64,000 nucleotides of DNA, taken from assembly GCA_022496805.1 (NCBI GenBank), contig CM040085.1, forward strand, positions 29,789,811 through 29,853,810, read 5' to 3'. Numbering within the stretch: position 1 is the stretch's first letter; each line of letters begins with the position of its first letter. The notes below the pieces were generated by a model. That model was not told the origin of the DNA and did not search any database. It saw only the letters and a program-made list of their open reading frames with translations. Shown here piece after piece: positions 17,730 through 30,845 of the stretch. The DNA comes from Pohlia nutans. Its lineage: Eukaryota > Streptophyta > Bryopsida > Bryales > Mniaceae. The position numbers and the translations under genes were made by a program.

Positions 17730-18947
17730 GAAGAAATCTTCAAGTACGTGTGATTCTACTGGACATAAAGCTCAAATAACGCGCCCAGCACAACTAGTTG
17801 ATGATTACTGCTCCCCTTTGCAATTATCTACATCAAAGCCCAATGGCCAGCACCAAATCAACAATCGCAAAGACTCACGCTGAAGTTACAGTGATAAGAA
17901 GTATGGAGAAATGAGTTCATAACTGCTCAACACCGAAAGCCTAGACCACATCCAAGCTTCTCCAGCAAGACTTAACAGGTAATAAAACTCGTACCGATGG
18001 TCCTGGCACTTGAGTAGCATGTAATGCAACCGATGCGCCCCTGCAAGACGCCCTTCAACCCAGGCTAGCGTGTGGCTTCATTCAAATCTTGCAACCCCAA
18101 TAACTAATTCTTACAATCAACAAGCTAGACCCACAGAAATGGGCAACGCAACAAGCACGGCGATCAACGCAAGGAGCCCACTCGCAGTGACAAAAATGAG
18201 CGAGAAGATCAAGTATACAAGTTGCACCACTCAGTGACAAAGAGCATTTGTGTCTGAAAACCTCGTCGAGAAGAAGGTATTTGTTAGCACTCAATATTGG
18301 CATACAGACAATGTTTTTATATTATATTTTGTCTGTATCGTTGAGAAATATGGTAAGGTATATTTTGATTAAGGGCTTGTTTACACCAAGGAAGTTTGGG
18401 TTGGAGCCCAAAGAGGTGGAGGGCTTTGATTGGAAGGTAGGCATGGTACCTCGCTTTTGGGTTTACACCAAATCAAAGTTGGGTTGTAGCTCAAATTTTT
18501 TTCAGTGGATGAAAATCCTTGCTGGAATCCTAGTTGGCCGAAATGAATAGTGATTTCCTGGACCTACGGGTAGTTTTTGTTGGGAAGGTCTCGGAGGTAC
18601 CCAACCCCGAATTCCAGGAGGAAATTCAGGGAATTTTTTTTCGGTCATTCATATATATTTGTTTATTGATTGTTTCTAGGATGTTTTTGGCCTGATTTTT
18701 TTTTGAGGATTTTTTTTGTTTGCACTATTACCGTTAGGTGGAAGTTACCGTTTACTACCATAGGTAGAAATTACCGTAGGAAGTGCAACGTCTCATTCTT
18801 TTGGAGCTTAAAATACAATTTTTTTTTTGGAGTTTGTAATTGTTGATTGAAAAGGAGAAGGCATTTGCTCACTTCTTCACCTCTTTAGATTGCTTGTGTA
18901 TTGTGGTTGTTGTGTTTTTCTCATTTTTTTTTCTAATTAGTTGTGCA

Positions 18948-19530
18948 ATGGAAGGGGGGTATGCTCAAGTTGTTGAGTCAAGTGAGCCTCAAATTTATAG
19001 TCAGAATTCAGCTTGGATGATGAGCTCCTCTTCTATTCCTCAATTTCAGACCCACGGTCCATCATTGAAAGTTCCAAGTGCATTTCAAAATGTGGGCAAT
19101 AGTTTCTCTCAATCTCCGTATGTTAGATTGCCGTATAGTGACAATGAGGTGCAAGAAGTTGGATATCAACCTCCATCTCAAATTTCTTCACACAATCAAC
19201 AATTTTTACAGTCTTCCAATTTTTTGCAGCCACCATTTTTCTCACAGCCCAAGGTTTTTAGGGATGTTGGCAAGAGTGTATTGCTAGAAGTGAAGAAGGA
19301 AGGAGAATCGAAGGTTGTTCCTAAGAAGCGAGGTAGAGGTCCAACAAAGTCCAAAGGAGGGGAGAAGGAAGCAAAGAAGAGCAAGAAATTTGAAGAGAAG
19401 GCATGTTTTGAAGAAGGTGAGAAGGATGACAATGATGAGAGCTTACACTGGAAAGATGAAGAAGTAGAGACATTGATTGCTGTGCGTGGAGAATTGGCCC
19501 AAGAATTTTCGAAAGCAGCCAAAAAACAAG
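18948..19530 (+). CDS. Trihelix exon 1 (unit 2)
   Basis: Identical in translation to unit 1, and again cut off by the junction at 19643. Confidence 0.58.
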
Positions 19531-20408
19531 GTATGTGCTCAATTTATAGATTACAGCTTCAATATTTAGAAATATTGATGATTTTTTTACTTAGTGCAAA
19601 ATGTTTGTCCAAAACCGAGGTGCCTTTTGGTGCCTTTGCCTTACATTGTTTCTGTCTTACTGCATCCTGGCACTCTTTGAGGGGTGCCTGGCTAGGTAAA
19701 AACATATCATGCCTAGAATTGATGAAGGTCTACTTCAACCCTTAAACGTCCACTGTAAGTGTTTCCGAAATACACTGAAACAATGTCCTAAGAGGTCATC
19801 ATCGACGTTTAAGAGTTAACATGCCCAGATATGTTTGAAATGTAATCTGCCACTGGCAATGAAATCTAGACATTCTAACAGAATCTAGATCAATGTGCGG
19901 AAGACATACAATATCGTCATCGCAGTTACAATTCTTCCTAGTTTTGTTACAAACTGCTCCATAACCATTGAAGATTAGTACCACTATTACAGTATAGCAC
20001 GTACGCTTCCTCATGCAATCAACATTGATTTCATCTGACTATGGAAGGTGGTAGTTGATTCCATTTGCATAGAGACAAATAAAAGGGAAAGTTATATTCT
20101 GAAAAGACTTACACACATGAGCACACAGACTACATAATCTTGGAGGAGGATATTGGATATACTTCCAGGTCCTTGGTAGTGATCTACTTTATCCAACCAT
20201 CTTGGTGGGAGTTACATATATGACTCAAGCTTGAAAAATAGAGCAAGGCTAATAACCCTCTCCTTCAAGAGTGGCCTCCTGAACTGGTCCAGACATTATA
20301 TTTACTTAACATGATATATAAGTTCTCTATAACTGACAACGAATATATGAACTACAAATGCACAGAAGCTGGGAATGTAACCAAGCGAGTTTAAATCTTT
20401 ACTCGAGT

Positions 20409-20783
20409 TCAATCGTTGCTTCGATCGCTCTGAAACTTTGAGCGGATCCATCCAGCGAACTTTGAGACTCCACTCGGCTGGCTGGTGCTTGCTTCGTTGG
20501 TCACGGGACCTTGCCTGGGAGTTCCTTCCCATTTAAACACCCCAAGTTTCTCTGTTATGATAATGGTCTTGTACTCTGCAAGGTCATCAGAAGATATAAT
20601 AATGGTTGCAGTTTGAGATTTGTCGATCTCAAAGAAATGATACTCCTTGTAGGTAGCATTCTTATCCAAATGCAGTTCATAGAACTTCCCCTGTTTCAAC
20701 TCACATAAGAGTCTGTGCACTCCAGTGGTCCCTTCCTTCACGTTAATAACTACGCTGGTGCTATTGGTAACCTTCGTCTTCAT
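20409..20783 (-). CDS. DUF7748-like protein (unit 3)
   Basis: Identical in translation to the unit 1 copy. Confidence 0.6.
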   Translation of the reverse strand: MKTKVTNSTSVVINVKEGTTGVHRLLCELKQGKFYELHLDKNATYKEYHFFEIDKSQTATIIISSDDLAEYKTIIITEKLGVFKWEGTPRQGPVTNEASTSQPSGVSKFAGWIRSKFQSDRSND

Positions 20784-20897
20784 CGTCTTCGATATTCCAA
20801 GAGGAACGCCGAACGCGACTGATTCGGTTGAATCAACTGATTGCCGATGAGTGTTATGTAGATATTACCTTTCGGGCAAGATGCCAGCCTCGTCGGT

Positions 20898-22703
20898 TTA
20901 GATTAACTTTGGACCTGGACGGCACAATATCAACGGATGCGCGATGACAAATAATAACGAGAACAAAAATATGGCCAACCAAACGATCCACGAGCTCCGG
21001 TCAAAAGATTTGATCCCGGGTTGAGAACTGCTCTTTTTTTTATTCTCCGAGAAGTCGTAGAACCTAAATGCCTCGCCTTGCTCTTTCAGTGCTTCTATTC
21101 TTTTACTCACTTCCTGAGTACAGAACCCCACATAATCCACACCCGCTTTAGTAGATCACTCGACTATCAAACCCTAAAGGTCCTCACCCCTCTCCAGATT
21201 TGGAGAATTGCAAAGTTGCATTATAAAATGCAACTAGGAGGGATATCTTGAACTTGATGTATGAATAAAAGTTGTACATTATGAATTTATGATTCTATTC
21301 CCAAGGTTAGAGCTATGATTGCTATCACCAATAATATTATTGTATACAATTTGAAACTTCAAATTCAAAATTCTTTTGTAATTTGATTTCGAATAAGATA
21401 TTGACAATTTGGGATGAAATTTGTTAAGATGGGTTGAAATGTAATAGTGATTTTTGGTGATTTTTTGATTGCTTAATTTAATGAGTTGATTATTTCAAAC
21501 GCACTTTTGAATTAAGATCTTTTGCAGCACAAAATGAGGCATTAAAATTTCAAATATCATCTCCTTTCTAATCGGTTCACATTCATGAAGCTAACTTCTC
21601 ATAAAATCTGTACATAGTAAAAAAACTACACTACAAAAAGTGCATGACAGATGAGAAAACGGAGTTTGATTATGTACATCATGCAAAAAGAATGAATGGT
21701 TAAGTTGGGCGTTGAAGGGTTAATACAATGTATAGTACTAGTATTTGATTACTCAAGTGTGCCACAAGTTCCATGCATGCTTTTGATTACAACGCAGAGT
21801 TAAGAGAGAGAGCGAAGTACCTGGAGACAAATCCTGTCATCGCTAATGGTCCTCTCATAACTACTTATGGTCCGAAACTTTCGCCTAATGTGCGCAAGAG
21901 TACCCACCGACGCAAACACAGATAACGCAATGGGAAGCCCAACGTTCAGGCAATGCAAGTAGTTCGACTGAGATGAGGCAGTTAAGAGCACGCCTTGAAA
22001 GACGCTGTAGTAACCAACCACATTATAGATTTCATTCCTGAAGTCCCCACACCGCTTTAGCCTTCTATCAACTTTACATGTAAAATTCTTCTCTTGTGCT
22101 TCCCACTCAGCCAGAGCCTTCCTGTACACGGGGTTCTCAATCCACAATAAGTTCCGGATTCGATTGTATGAATGGGGCAGTTTAGTCAGCTCTATCCGTT
22201 CAGTCTTCGGCACCAGTTCTCCTGTAAAACGGCCGGTTGTGATACTCAACGTTCTACCTTGCACCCGGTCTTTTTTTCTCTTTCGAATATACTTCCTTCA
22301 GTTCTTCTTTCGTCAGGTTTCGTGGTTCTTGTCCATTCTCCGGCGGTGGCTCTCCGTCATTCGCCACAGGTTGACCTCCGGTCTGTGGGGGTAGCTGGCT
22401 GGACTGCGAGAGAAGCTGGCCGGTCTGCGAGAGAAGATGGCTGGTCTGCGAGAGTGGCTGCCCGGACTGCGGGGGTGACTGTCGGTTTACCACTTCATTC
22501 GTCTGTTGTCCATCCACTGATTGCAGTCTATTCTCCGCAGGTTGACTTCCGTTCTGCGGGGATAACTGCCCTCCACTCTTCTTCTGCTTCGCCTGCTCAA
22601 TCAGTCTAGGTAGCAGTGCGAAGGTTTCTAGCTCTCGCTTGTCAACTTCTGCAATATTTTCATCGATATCAATTGCGTGTGAGATGGGCTTCGGATCTGC
22701 CAT
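20898..22703 (-). CDS. Membrane-protein gene (unit 3)
   Basis: Same layout and frameshift. Differs from unit 1 by Gly to Ser in the Gln-rich repeat (LLSQSSQLPP). Confidence 0.58.
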
Positions 22704-23921
22704 GAAGAAATCTTCAAGTACGTGTGATTCTACTGGACATAAAGCTCAAATAACGCGCCCAGCACAACTAGTTGATGATTACTGCTCCCCTTTGCAATTA
22801 TCTACATCAAAGCCCAATGGCCAGCACCAAATCAACAATCGCAAAGACTCACGCTGAAGTTACAGTGATAAGAAGTATGGAGAAATGAGTTCATAACTGC
22901 TCAACACCGAAAGCCTAGACCACATCCAAGCTTCTCCAGCAAGACTTAACAGGTAATAAAACTCGTACCGATGGTCCTGGCACTTGAGTAGCATGTAATG
23001 CAACCGATGCGCCCCTGCAAGACGCCCTTCAACCCAGGCTAGCGTGTGGCTTCATTCAAATCTTGCAACCCCAATAACTAATTCTTACAATCAACAAGCT
23101 AGACCCACAGAAATGGGCAACGCAACAAGCACGGCGATCAACGCAAGGAGCCCACTCGCAGTGACAAAAATGAGCGAGAAGATCAAGTATACAAGTTGCA
23201 CCACTCAGTGACAAAGAGCATTTGTGTCTGAAAACCTCGTCGAGAAGAAGGTATTTGTTAGCACTCAATATTGGCATACAGACAATGTTTTTATATTATA
23301 TTTTGTCTGTATCGTTGAGAAATATGGTAAGGTATATTTTGATTAAGGGCTTGTTTACACCAAGGAAGTTTGGGTTGGAGCCCAAAGAGGTGGAGGGCTT
23401 TGATTGGAAGGTAGGCATGGTACCTCGCTTTTGGGTTTACACCAAATCAAAGTTGGGTTGTAGCTCAAATTTTTTTCAGTGGATGAAAATCCTTGCTGGA
23501 ATCCTAGTTGGCCGAAATGAATAGTGATTTCCTGGACCTACGGGTAGTTTTTGTTGGGAAGGTCTCGGAGGTACCCAACCCCGAATTCCAGGAGGAAATT
23601 CAGGGAATTTTTTTTCGGTCATTCATATATATTTGTTTATTGATTGTTTCTAGGATGTTTTTGGCCTGATTTTTTTTTGAGGATTTTTTTTGTTTGCACT
23701 ATTACCGTTAGGTGGAAGTTACCGTTTACTACCATAGGTAGAAATTACCGTAGGAAGTGCAACGTCTCATTCTTTTGGAGCTTAAAATACAATTTTTTTT
23801 TTGGAGTTTGTAATTGTTGATTGAAAAGGAGAAGGCATTTGCTCACTTCTTCACCTCTTTAGATTGCTTGTGTATTGTGGTTGTTGTGTTTTTCTCATTT
23901 TTTTTTCTAATTAGTTGTGCA

Positions 23922-24504
23922 ATGGAAGGGGGGTATGCTCAAGTTGTTGAGTCAAGTGAGCCTCAAATTTATAGTCAGAATTCAGCTTGGATGATGAGCT
24001 CCTCTTCTATTCCTCAATTTCAGACCCACGGTCCATCATTGAAAGTTCCAAGTGCATTTCAAAATGTGGGCAATAGTTTCTCTCAATCTCCGTATGTTAG
24101 ATTGCCGTATAGTGACAATGAGGTGCAAGAAGTTGGATATCAACCTCCATCTCAAATTTCTTCACACAATCAACAATTTTTACAGTCTTCCAATTTTTTG
24201 CAGCCACCATTTTTCTCACAGCCCAAGGTTTTTAGGGATGTTGGCAAGAGTGTATTGCTAGAAGTGAAGAAGGAAGGAGAATCGAAGGTTGTTCCTAAGA
24301 AGCGAGGTAGAGGTCCAACAAAGTCCAAAGGAGGGGAGAAGGAAGCAAAGAAGAGCAAGAAATTTGAAGAGAAGGCATGTTTTGAAGAAGGTGAGAAGGA
24401 TGACAATGATGAGAGCTTACACTGGAAAGATGAAGAAGTAGAGACATTGATTGCTGTGCGTGGAGAATTGGCCCAAGAATTTTCGAAAGCAGCCAAAAAA
24501 CAAG
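23922..24504 (+). CDS. Trihelix exon 1 (unit 3)
   Basis: Identical in translation to unit 1. Confidence 0.58.
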
Positions 24505-25382
24505 GTATGTGCTCAATTTATAGATTACAGCTTCAATATTTAGAAATATTGATGATTTTTTTACTTAGTGCAAAATGTTTGTCCAAAACCGAGGTGCCTT
24601 TTGGTGCCTTTGCCTTACATTGTTTCTGTCTTACTGCATCCTGGCACTCTTTGAGGGGTGCCTGGCTAGGTAAAAACATATCATGCCTAGAATTGATGAA
24701 GGTCTACTTCAACCCTTAAACGTCCACTGTAAGTGTTTCCGAAATACACTGAAACAATGTCCTAAGAGGTCATCATCGACGTTTAAGAGTTAACATGCCC
24801 AGATATGTTTGAAATGTAATCTGCCACTGGCAATGAAATCTAGACATTCTAACAGAATCTAGATCAATGTGCGGAAGACATACAATATCGTCATCGCAGT
24901 TACAATTCTTCCTAGTTTTGTTACAAACTGCTCCATAACCATTGAAGATTAGTACCACTATTACAGTATAGCACGTACGCTTCCTCATGCAATCAACATT
25001 GATTTCATCTGACTATGGAAGGTGGTAGTTGATTCCATTTGCATAGAGACAAATAAAAGGGAAAGTTATATTCTGAAAAGACTTACACACATGAGCACAC
25101 AGACTACATAATCTTGGAGGAGGATATTGGATATACTTCCAGGTCCTTGGTAGTGATCTACTTTATCCAACCATCTTGGTGGGAGTTACATATATGACTC
25201 AAGCTTGAAAAATAGAGCAAGGCTAATAACCCTCTCCTTCAAGAGTGGCCTCCTGAACTGGTCCAGACATTATATTTACTTAACATGATATATAAGTTCT
25301 CTATAACTGACAACGAATATATGAACTACAAATGCACAGAAGCTGGGAATGTAACCAAGCGAGTTTAAATCTTTACTCGAGT

Positions 25383-25757
25383 TCAATCGTTGCTTCGATC
25401 GCTCTGAAACTTTGAGCGGATCCATCCAGCGAACTTTGAGACTCCACTCGGCTGGCTGGTGCTTGCTTCGTTGGTCACGGGACCTTGCCTGGGAGTTCCT
25501 TCCCATTTAAACACCCCAAGTTTCTCTGTTATGATAATGGTCTTGTACTCTGCAAGGTCATCAGAAGATATAATAATGGTTGCAGTTTGAGATTTGTCGA
25601 TCTCAAAGAAATGATACTCCTTGTAGGTAGCATTCTTATCCAAATGCAGTTCATAGAACTTCCCCTGTTTCAACTCACATAAGAGTCTGTGCACTCCAGT
25701 GGTCCCTTCCTTCACGTTAATAACTACGCTGGTGCTATTGGTAACCTTCGTCTTCAT
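25383..25757 (-). CDS. DUF7748-like protein (unit 4)
   Basis: Identical in translation to the unit 1 copy. Confidence 0.6.
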   Translation of the reverse strand: MKTKVTNSTSVVINVKEGTTGVHRLLCELKQGKFYELHLDKNATYKEYHFFEIDKSQTATIIISSDDLAEYKTIIITEKLGVFKWEGTPRQGPVTNEASTSQPSGVSKFAGWIRSKFQSDRSND

Positions 25758-25871
25758 CGTCTTCGATATTCCAAGAGGAACGCCGAACGCGACTGATTCG
25801 GTTGAATCAACTGATTGCCGATGAGTGTTATGTAGATATTACCTTTCGGGCAAGATGCCAGCCTCGTCGGT

Positions 25872-27677
25872 TTAGATTAACTTTGGACCTGGACGGCACA
25901 ATATCAACGGATGCGCGATGACAAATAATAACGAGAACAAAAATATGGCCAACCAAACGATCCACGAGCTCCGGTCAAAAGATTTGATCCCGGGTTGAGA
26001 ACTGCTCTTTTTTTTATTCTCCGAGAAGTCGTAGAACCTAAATGCCTCGCCTTGCTCTTTCAGTGCTTCTATTCTTTTACTCACTTCCTGAGTACAGAAC
26101 CCCACATAATCCACACCCGCTTTAGTAGATCACTCGACTATCAAACCCTAAAGGTCCTCACCCCTCTCCAGATTTGGAGAATTGCAAAGTTGCATTATAA
26201 AATGCAACTAGGAGGGATATCTTGAACTTGATGTATGAATAAAAGTTGTACATTATGAATTTATGATTCTATTCCCAAGGTTAGAGCTATGATTGCTATC
26301 ACCAATAATATTATTGTATACAATTTGAAACTTCAAATTCAAAATTCTTTTGTAATTTGATTTCGAATAAGATATTGACAATTTGGGATGAAATTTGTTA
26401 AGATGGGTTGAAATGTAATAGTGATTTTTGGTGATTTTTTGATTGCTTAATTTAATGAGTTGATTATTTCAAACGCACTTTTGAATTAAGATCTTTTGCA
26501 GCACAAAATGAGGCATTAAAATTTCAAATATCATCTCCTTTCTAATCGGTTCACATTCATGAAGCTAACTTCTCATAAAATCTGTACATAGTAAAAAAAC
26601 TACACTACAAAAAGTGCATGACAGATGAGAAAACGGAGTTTGATTATGTACATCATGCAAAAAGAATGAATGGTTAAGTTGGGCGTTGAAGGGTTAATAC
26701 AATGTATAGTACTAGTATTTGATTACTCAAGTGTGCCACAAGTTCCATGCATGCTTTTGATTACAACGCAGAGTTAAGAGAGAGAGCGAAGTACCTGGAG
26801 ACAAATCCTGTCATCGCTAATGGTCCTCTCATAACTACTTATGGTCCGAAACTTTCGCCTAATGTGCGCAAGAGTACCCACCGACGCAAACACAGATAAC
26901 GCAATGGGAAGCCCAACGTTCAGGCAATGCAAGTAGTTCGACTGAGATGAGGCAGTTAAGAGCACGCCTTGAAAGACGCTGTAGTAACCAACCACATTAT
27001 AGATTTCATTCCTGAAGTCCCCACACCGCTTTAGCCTTCTATCAACTTTACATGTAAAATTCTTCTCTTGTGCTTCCCACTCAGCCAGAGCCTTCCTGTA
27101 CACGGGGTTCTCAATCCACAATAAGTTCCGGATTCGATTGTATGAATGGGGCAGTTTAGTCAGCTCTATCCGTTCAGTCTTCGGCACCAGTTCTCCTGTA
27201 AAACGGCCGGTTGTGATACTCAACGTTCTACCTTGCACCCGGTCTTTTTTTCTCTTTCGAATATACTTCCTTCAGTTCTTCTTTCGTCAGGTTTCGTGGT
27301 TCTTGTCCATTCTCCGGCGGTGGCTCTCCGTCATTCGCCACAGGTTGACCTCCGGTCTGTGGGGGTAGCTGGCTGGACTGCGAGAGAAGCTGGCCGGTCT
27401 GCGAGAGAAGATGGCTGGTCTGCGAGAGTGGCTGCCCGGACTGCGGGGGTGACTGTCGGTTTACCACTTCATTCGTCTGTTGTCCATCCACTGATTGCAG
27501 TCTATTCTCCGCAGGTTGACTTCCGTTCTGCGGGGATAACTGCCCTCCACTCTTCTTCTGCTTCGCCTGCTCAATCAGTCTAGGTAGCAGTGCGAAGGTT
27601 TCTAGCTCTCGCTTGTCAACTTCTGCAATATTTTCATCGATATCAATTGCGTGTGAGATGGGCTTCGGATCTGCCAT
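25872..27677 (-). CDS. Membrane-protein gene (unit 4)
   Basis: Same layout and frameshift, with the Gly to Ser variant of units 3-5. Confidence 0.58.
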
Positions 27678-28895
27678 GAAGAAATCTTCAAGTACGTGTG
27701 ATTCTACTGGACATAAAGCTCAAATAACGCGCCCAGCACAACTAGTTGATGATTACTGCTCCCCTTTGCAATTATCTACATCAAAGCCCAATGGCCAGCA
27801 CCAAATCAACAATCGCAAAGACTCACGCTGAAGTTACAGTGATAAGAAGTATGGAGAAATGAGTTCATAACTGCTCAACACCGAAAGCCTAGACCACATC
27901 CAAGCTTCTCCAGCAAGACTTAACAGGTAATAAAACTCGTACCGATGGTCCTGGCACTTGAGTAGCATGTAATGCAACCGATGCGCCCCTGCAAGACGCC
28001 CTTCAACCCAGGCTAGCGTGTGGCTTCATTCAAATCTTGCAACCCCAATAACTAATTCTTACAATCAACAAGCTAGACCCACAGAAATGGGCAACGCAAC
28101 AAGCACGGCGATCAACGCAAGGAGCCCACTCGCAGTGACAAAAATGAGCGAGAAGATCAAGTATACAAGTTGCACCACTCAGTGACAAAGAGCATTTGTG
28201 TCTGAAAACCTCGTCGAGAAGAAGGTATTTGTTAGCACTCAATATTGGCATACAGACAATGTTTTTATATTATATTTTGTCTGTATCGTTGAGAAATATG
28301 GTAAGGTATATTTTGATTAAGGGCTTGTTTACACCAAGGAAGTTTGGGTTGGAGCCCAAAGAGGTGGAGGGCTTTGATTGGAAGGTAGGCATGGTACCTC
28401 GCTTTTGGGTTTACACCAAATCAAAGTTGGGTTGTAGCTCAAATTTTTTTCAGTGGATGAAAATCCTTGCTGGAATCCTAGTTGGCCGAAATGAATAGTG
28501 ATTTCCTGGACCTACGGGTAGTTTTTGTTGGGAAGGTCTCGGAGGTACCCAACCCCGAATTCCAGGAGGAAATTCAGGGAATTTTTTTTCGGTCATTCAT
28601 ATATATTTGTTTATTGATTGTTTCTAGGATGTTTTTGGCCTGATTTTTTTTTGAGGATTTTTTTTGTTTGCACTATTACCGTTAGGTGGAAGTTACCGTT
28701 TACTACCATAGGTAGAAATTACCGTAGGAAGTGCAACGTCTCATTCTTTTGGAGCTTAAAATACAATTTTTTTTTTGGAGTTTGTAATTGTTGATTGAAA
28801 AGGAGAAGGCATTTGCTCACTTCTTCACCTCTTTAGATTGCTTGTGTATTGTGGTTGTTGTGTTTTTCTCATTTTTTTTTCTAATTAGTTGTGCA

Positions 28896-29478
28896 ATGGA
28901 AGGGGGGTATGCTCAAGTTGTTGAGTCAAGTGAGCCTCAAATTTATAGTCAGAATTCAGCTTGGATGATGAGCTCCTCTTCTATTCCTCAATTTCAGACC
29001 CACGGTCCATCATTGAAAGTTCCAAGTGCATTTCAAAATGTGGGCAATAGTTTCTCTCAATCTCCGTATGTTAGATTGCCGTATAGTGACAATGAGGTGC
29101 AAGAAGTTGGATATCAACCTCCATCTCAAATTTCTTCACACAATCAACAATTTTTACAGTCTTCCAATTTTTTGCAGCCACCATTTTTCTCACAGCCCAA
29201 GGTTTTTAGGGATGTTGGCAAGAGTGTATTGCTAGAAGTGAAGAAGGAAGGAGAATCGAAGGTTGTTCCTAAGAAGCGAGGTAGAGGTCCAACAAAGTCC
29301 AAAGGAGGGGAGAAGGAAGCAAAGAAGAGCAAGAAATTTGAAGAGAAGGCATGTTTTGAAGAAGGTGAGAAGGATGACAATGATGAGAGCTTACACTGGA
29401 AAGATGAAGAAGTAGAGACATTGATTGCTGTGCGTGGAGAATTGGCCCAAGAATTTTCGAAAGCAGCCAAAAAACAAG
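28896..29478 (+). CDS. Trihelix exon 1 (unit 4)
   Basis: Identical in translation to unit 1. Confidence 0.58.
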
Positions 29479-30356
29479 GTATGTGCTCAATTTATAGATT
29501 ACAGCTTCAATATTTAGAAATATTGATGATTTTTTTACTTAGTGCAAAATGTTTGTCCAAAACCGAGGTGCCTTTTGGTGCCTTTGCCTTACATTGTTTC
29601 TGTCTTACTGCATCCTGGCACTCTTTGAGGGGTGCCTGGCTAGGTAAAAACATATCATGCCTAGAATTGATGAAGGTCTACTTCAACCCTTAAACGTCCA
29701 CTGTAAGTGTTTCCGAAATACACTGAAACAATGTCCTAAGAGGTCATCATCGACGTTTAAGAGTTAACATGCCCAGATATGTTTGAAATGTAATCTGCCA
29801 CTGGCAATGAAATCTAGACATTCTAACAGAATCTAGATCAATGTGCGGAAGACATACAATATCGTCATCGCAGTTACAATTCTTCCTAGTTTTGTTACAA
29901 ACTGCTCCATAACCATTGAAGATTAGTACCACTATTACAGTATAGCACGTACGCTTCCTCATGCAATCAACATTGATTTCATCTGACTATGGAAGGTGGT
30001 AGTTGATTCCATTTGCATAGAGACAAATAAAAGGGAAAGTTATATTCTGAAAAGACTTACACACATGAGCACACAGACTACATAATCTTGGAGGAGGATA
30101 TTGGATATACTTCCAGGTCCTTGGTAGTGATCTACTTTATCCAACCATCTTGGTGGGAGTTACATATATGACTCAAGCTTGAAAAATAGAGCAAGGCTAA
30201 TAACCCTCTCCTTCAAGAGTGGCCTCCTGAACTGGTCCAGACATTATATTTACTTAACATGATATATAAGTTCTCTATAACTGACAACGAATATATGAAC
30301 TACAAATGCACAGAAGCTGGGAATGTAACCAAGCGAGTTTAAATCTTTACTCGAGT

Positions 30357-30731
30357 TCAATCGTTGCTTCGATCGCTCTGAAACTTTGAGCGGATCCATC
30401 CAGCGAACTTTGAGACTCCACTCGGCTGGCTGGTGCTTGCTTCGTTGGTCACGGGACCTTGCCTGGGAGTTCCTTCCCATTTAAACACCCCAAGTTTCTC
30501 TGTTATGATAATGGTCTTGTACTCTGCAAGGTCATCAGAAGATATAATAATGGTTGCAGTTTGAGATTTGTCGATCTCAAAGAAATGATACTCCTTGTAG
30601 GTAGCATTCTTATCCAAATGCAGTTCATAGAACTTCCCCTGTTTCAACTCACATAAGAGTCTGTGCACTCCAGTGGTCCCTTCCTTCACGTTAATAACTA
30701 CGCTGGTGCTATTGGTAACCTTCGTCTTCAT
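30357..30731 (-). CDS. DUF7748-like protein (unit 5)
   Basis: Identical in translation to the unit 1 copy. Confidence 0.6.
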   Translation of the reverse strand: MKTKVTNSTSVVINVKEGTTGVHRLLCELKQGKFYELHLDKNATYKEYHFFEIDKSQTATIIISSDDLAEYKTIIITEKLGVFKWEGTPRQGPVTNEASTSQPSGVSKFAGWIRSKFQSDRSND

Positions 30732-30845
30732 CGTCTTCGATATTCCAAGAGGAACGCCGAACGCGACTGATTCGGTTGAATCAACTGATTGCCGATGAGT
30801 GTTATGTAGATATTACCTTTCGGGCAAGATGCCAGCCTCGTCGGT

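Larger units (their letters stand above)
14669..19642 (+). repeat. Array unit 2
   Basis: Complete 4,974-bp unit. Private substitution G to A at 17215 (+ strand), silent for the minus-strand frame as far as the translation shows. Confidence 0.97.
19643..24616 (+). repeat. Array unit 3
   Basis: Complete unit. Carries C to T at 22400 in the 21-bp minisatellite (Gly to Ser in the minus-strand protein), shared with units 4 and 5 only. Confidence 0.97.
24617..29590 (+). repeat. Array unit 4
   Basis: Complete unit. Carries the C to T variant at 27374. Confidence 0.97.
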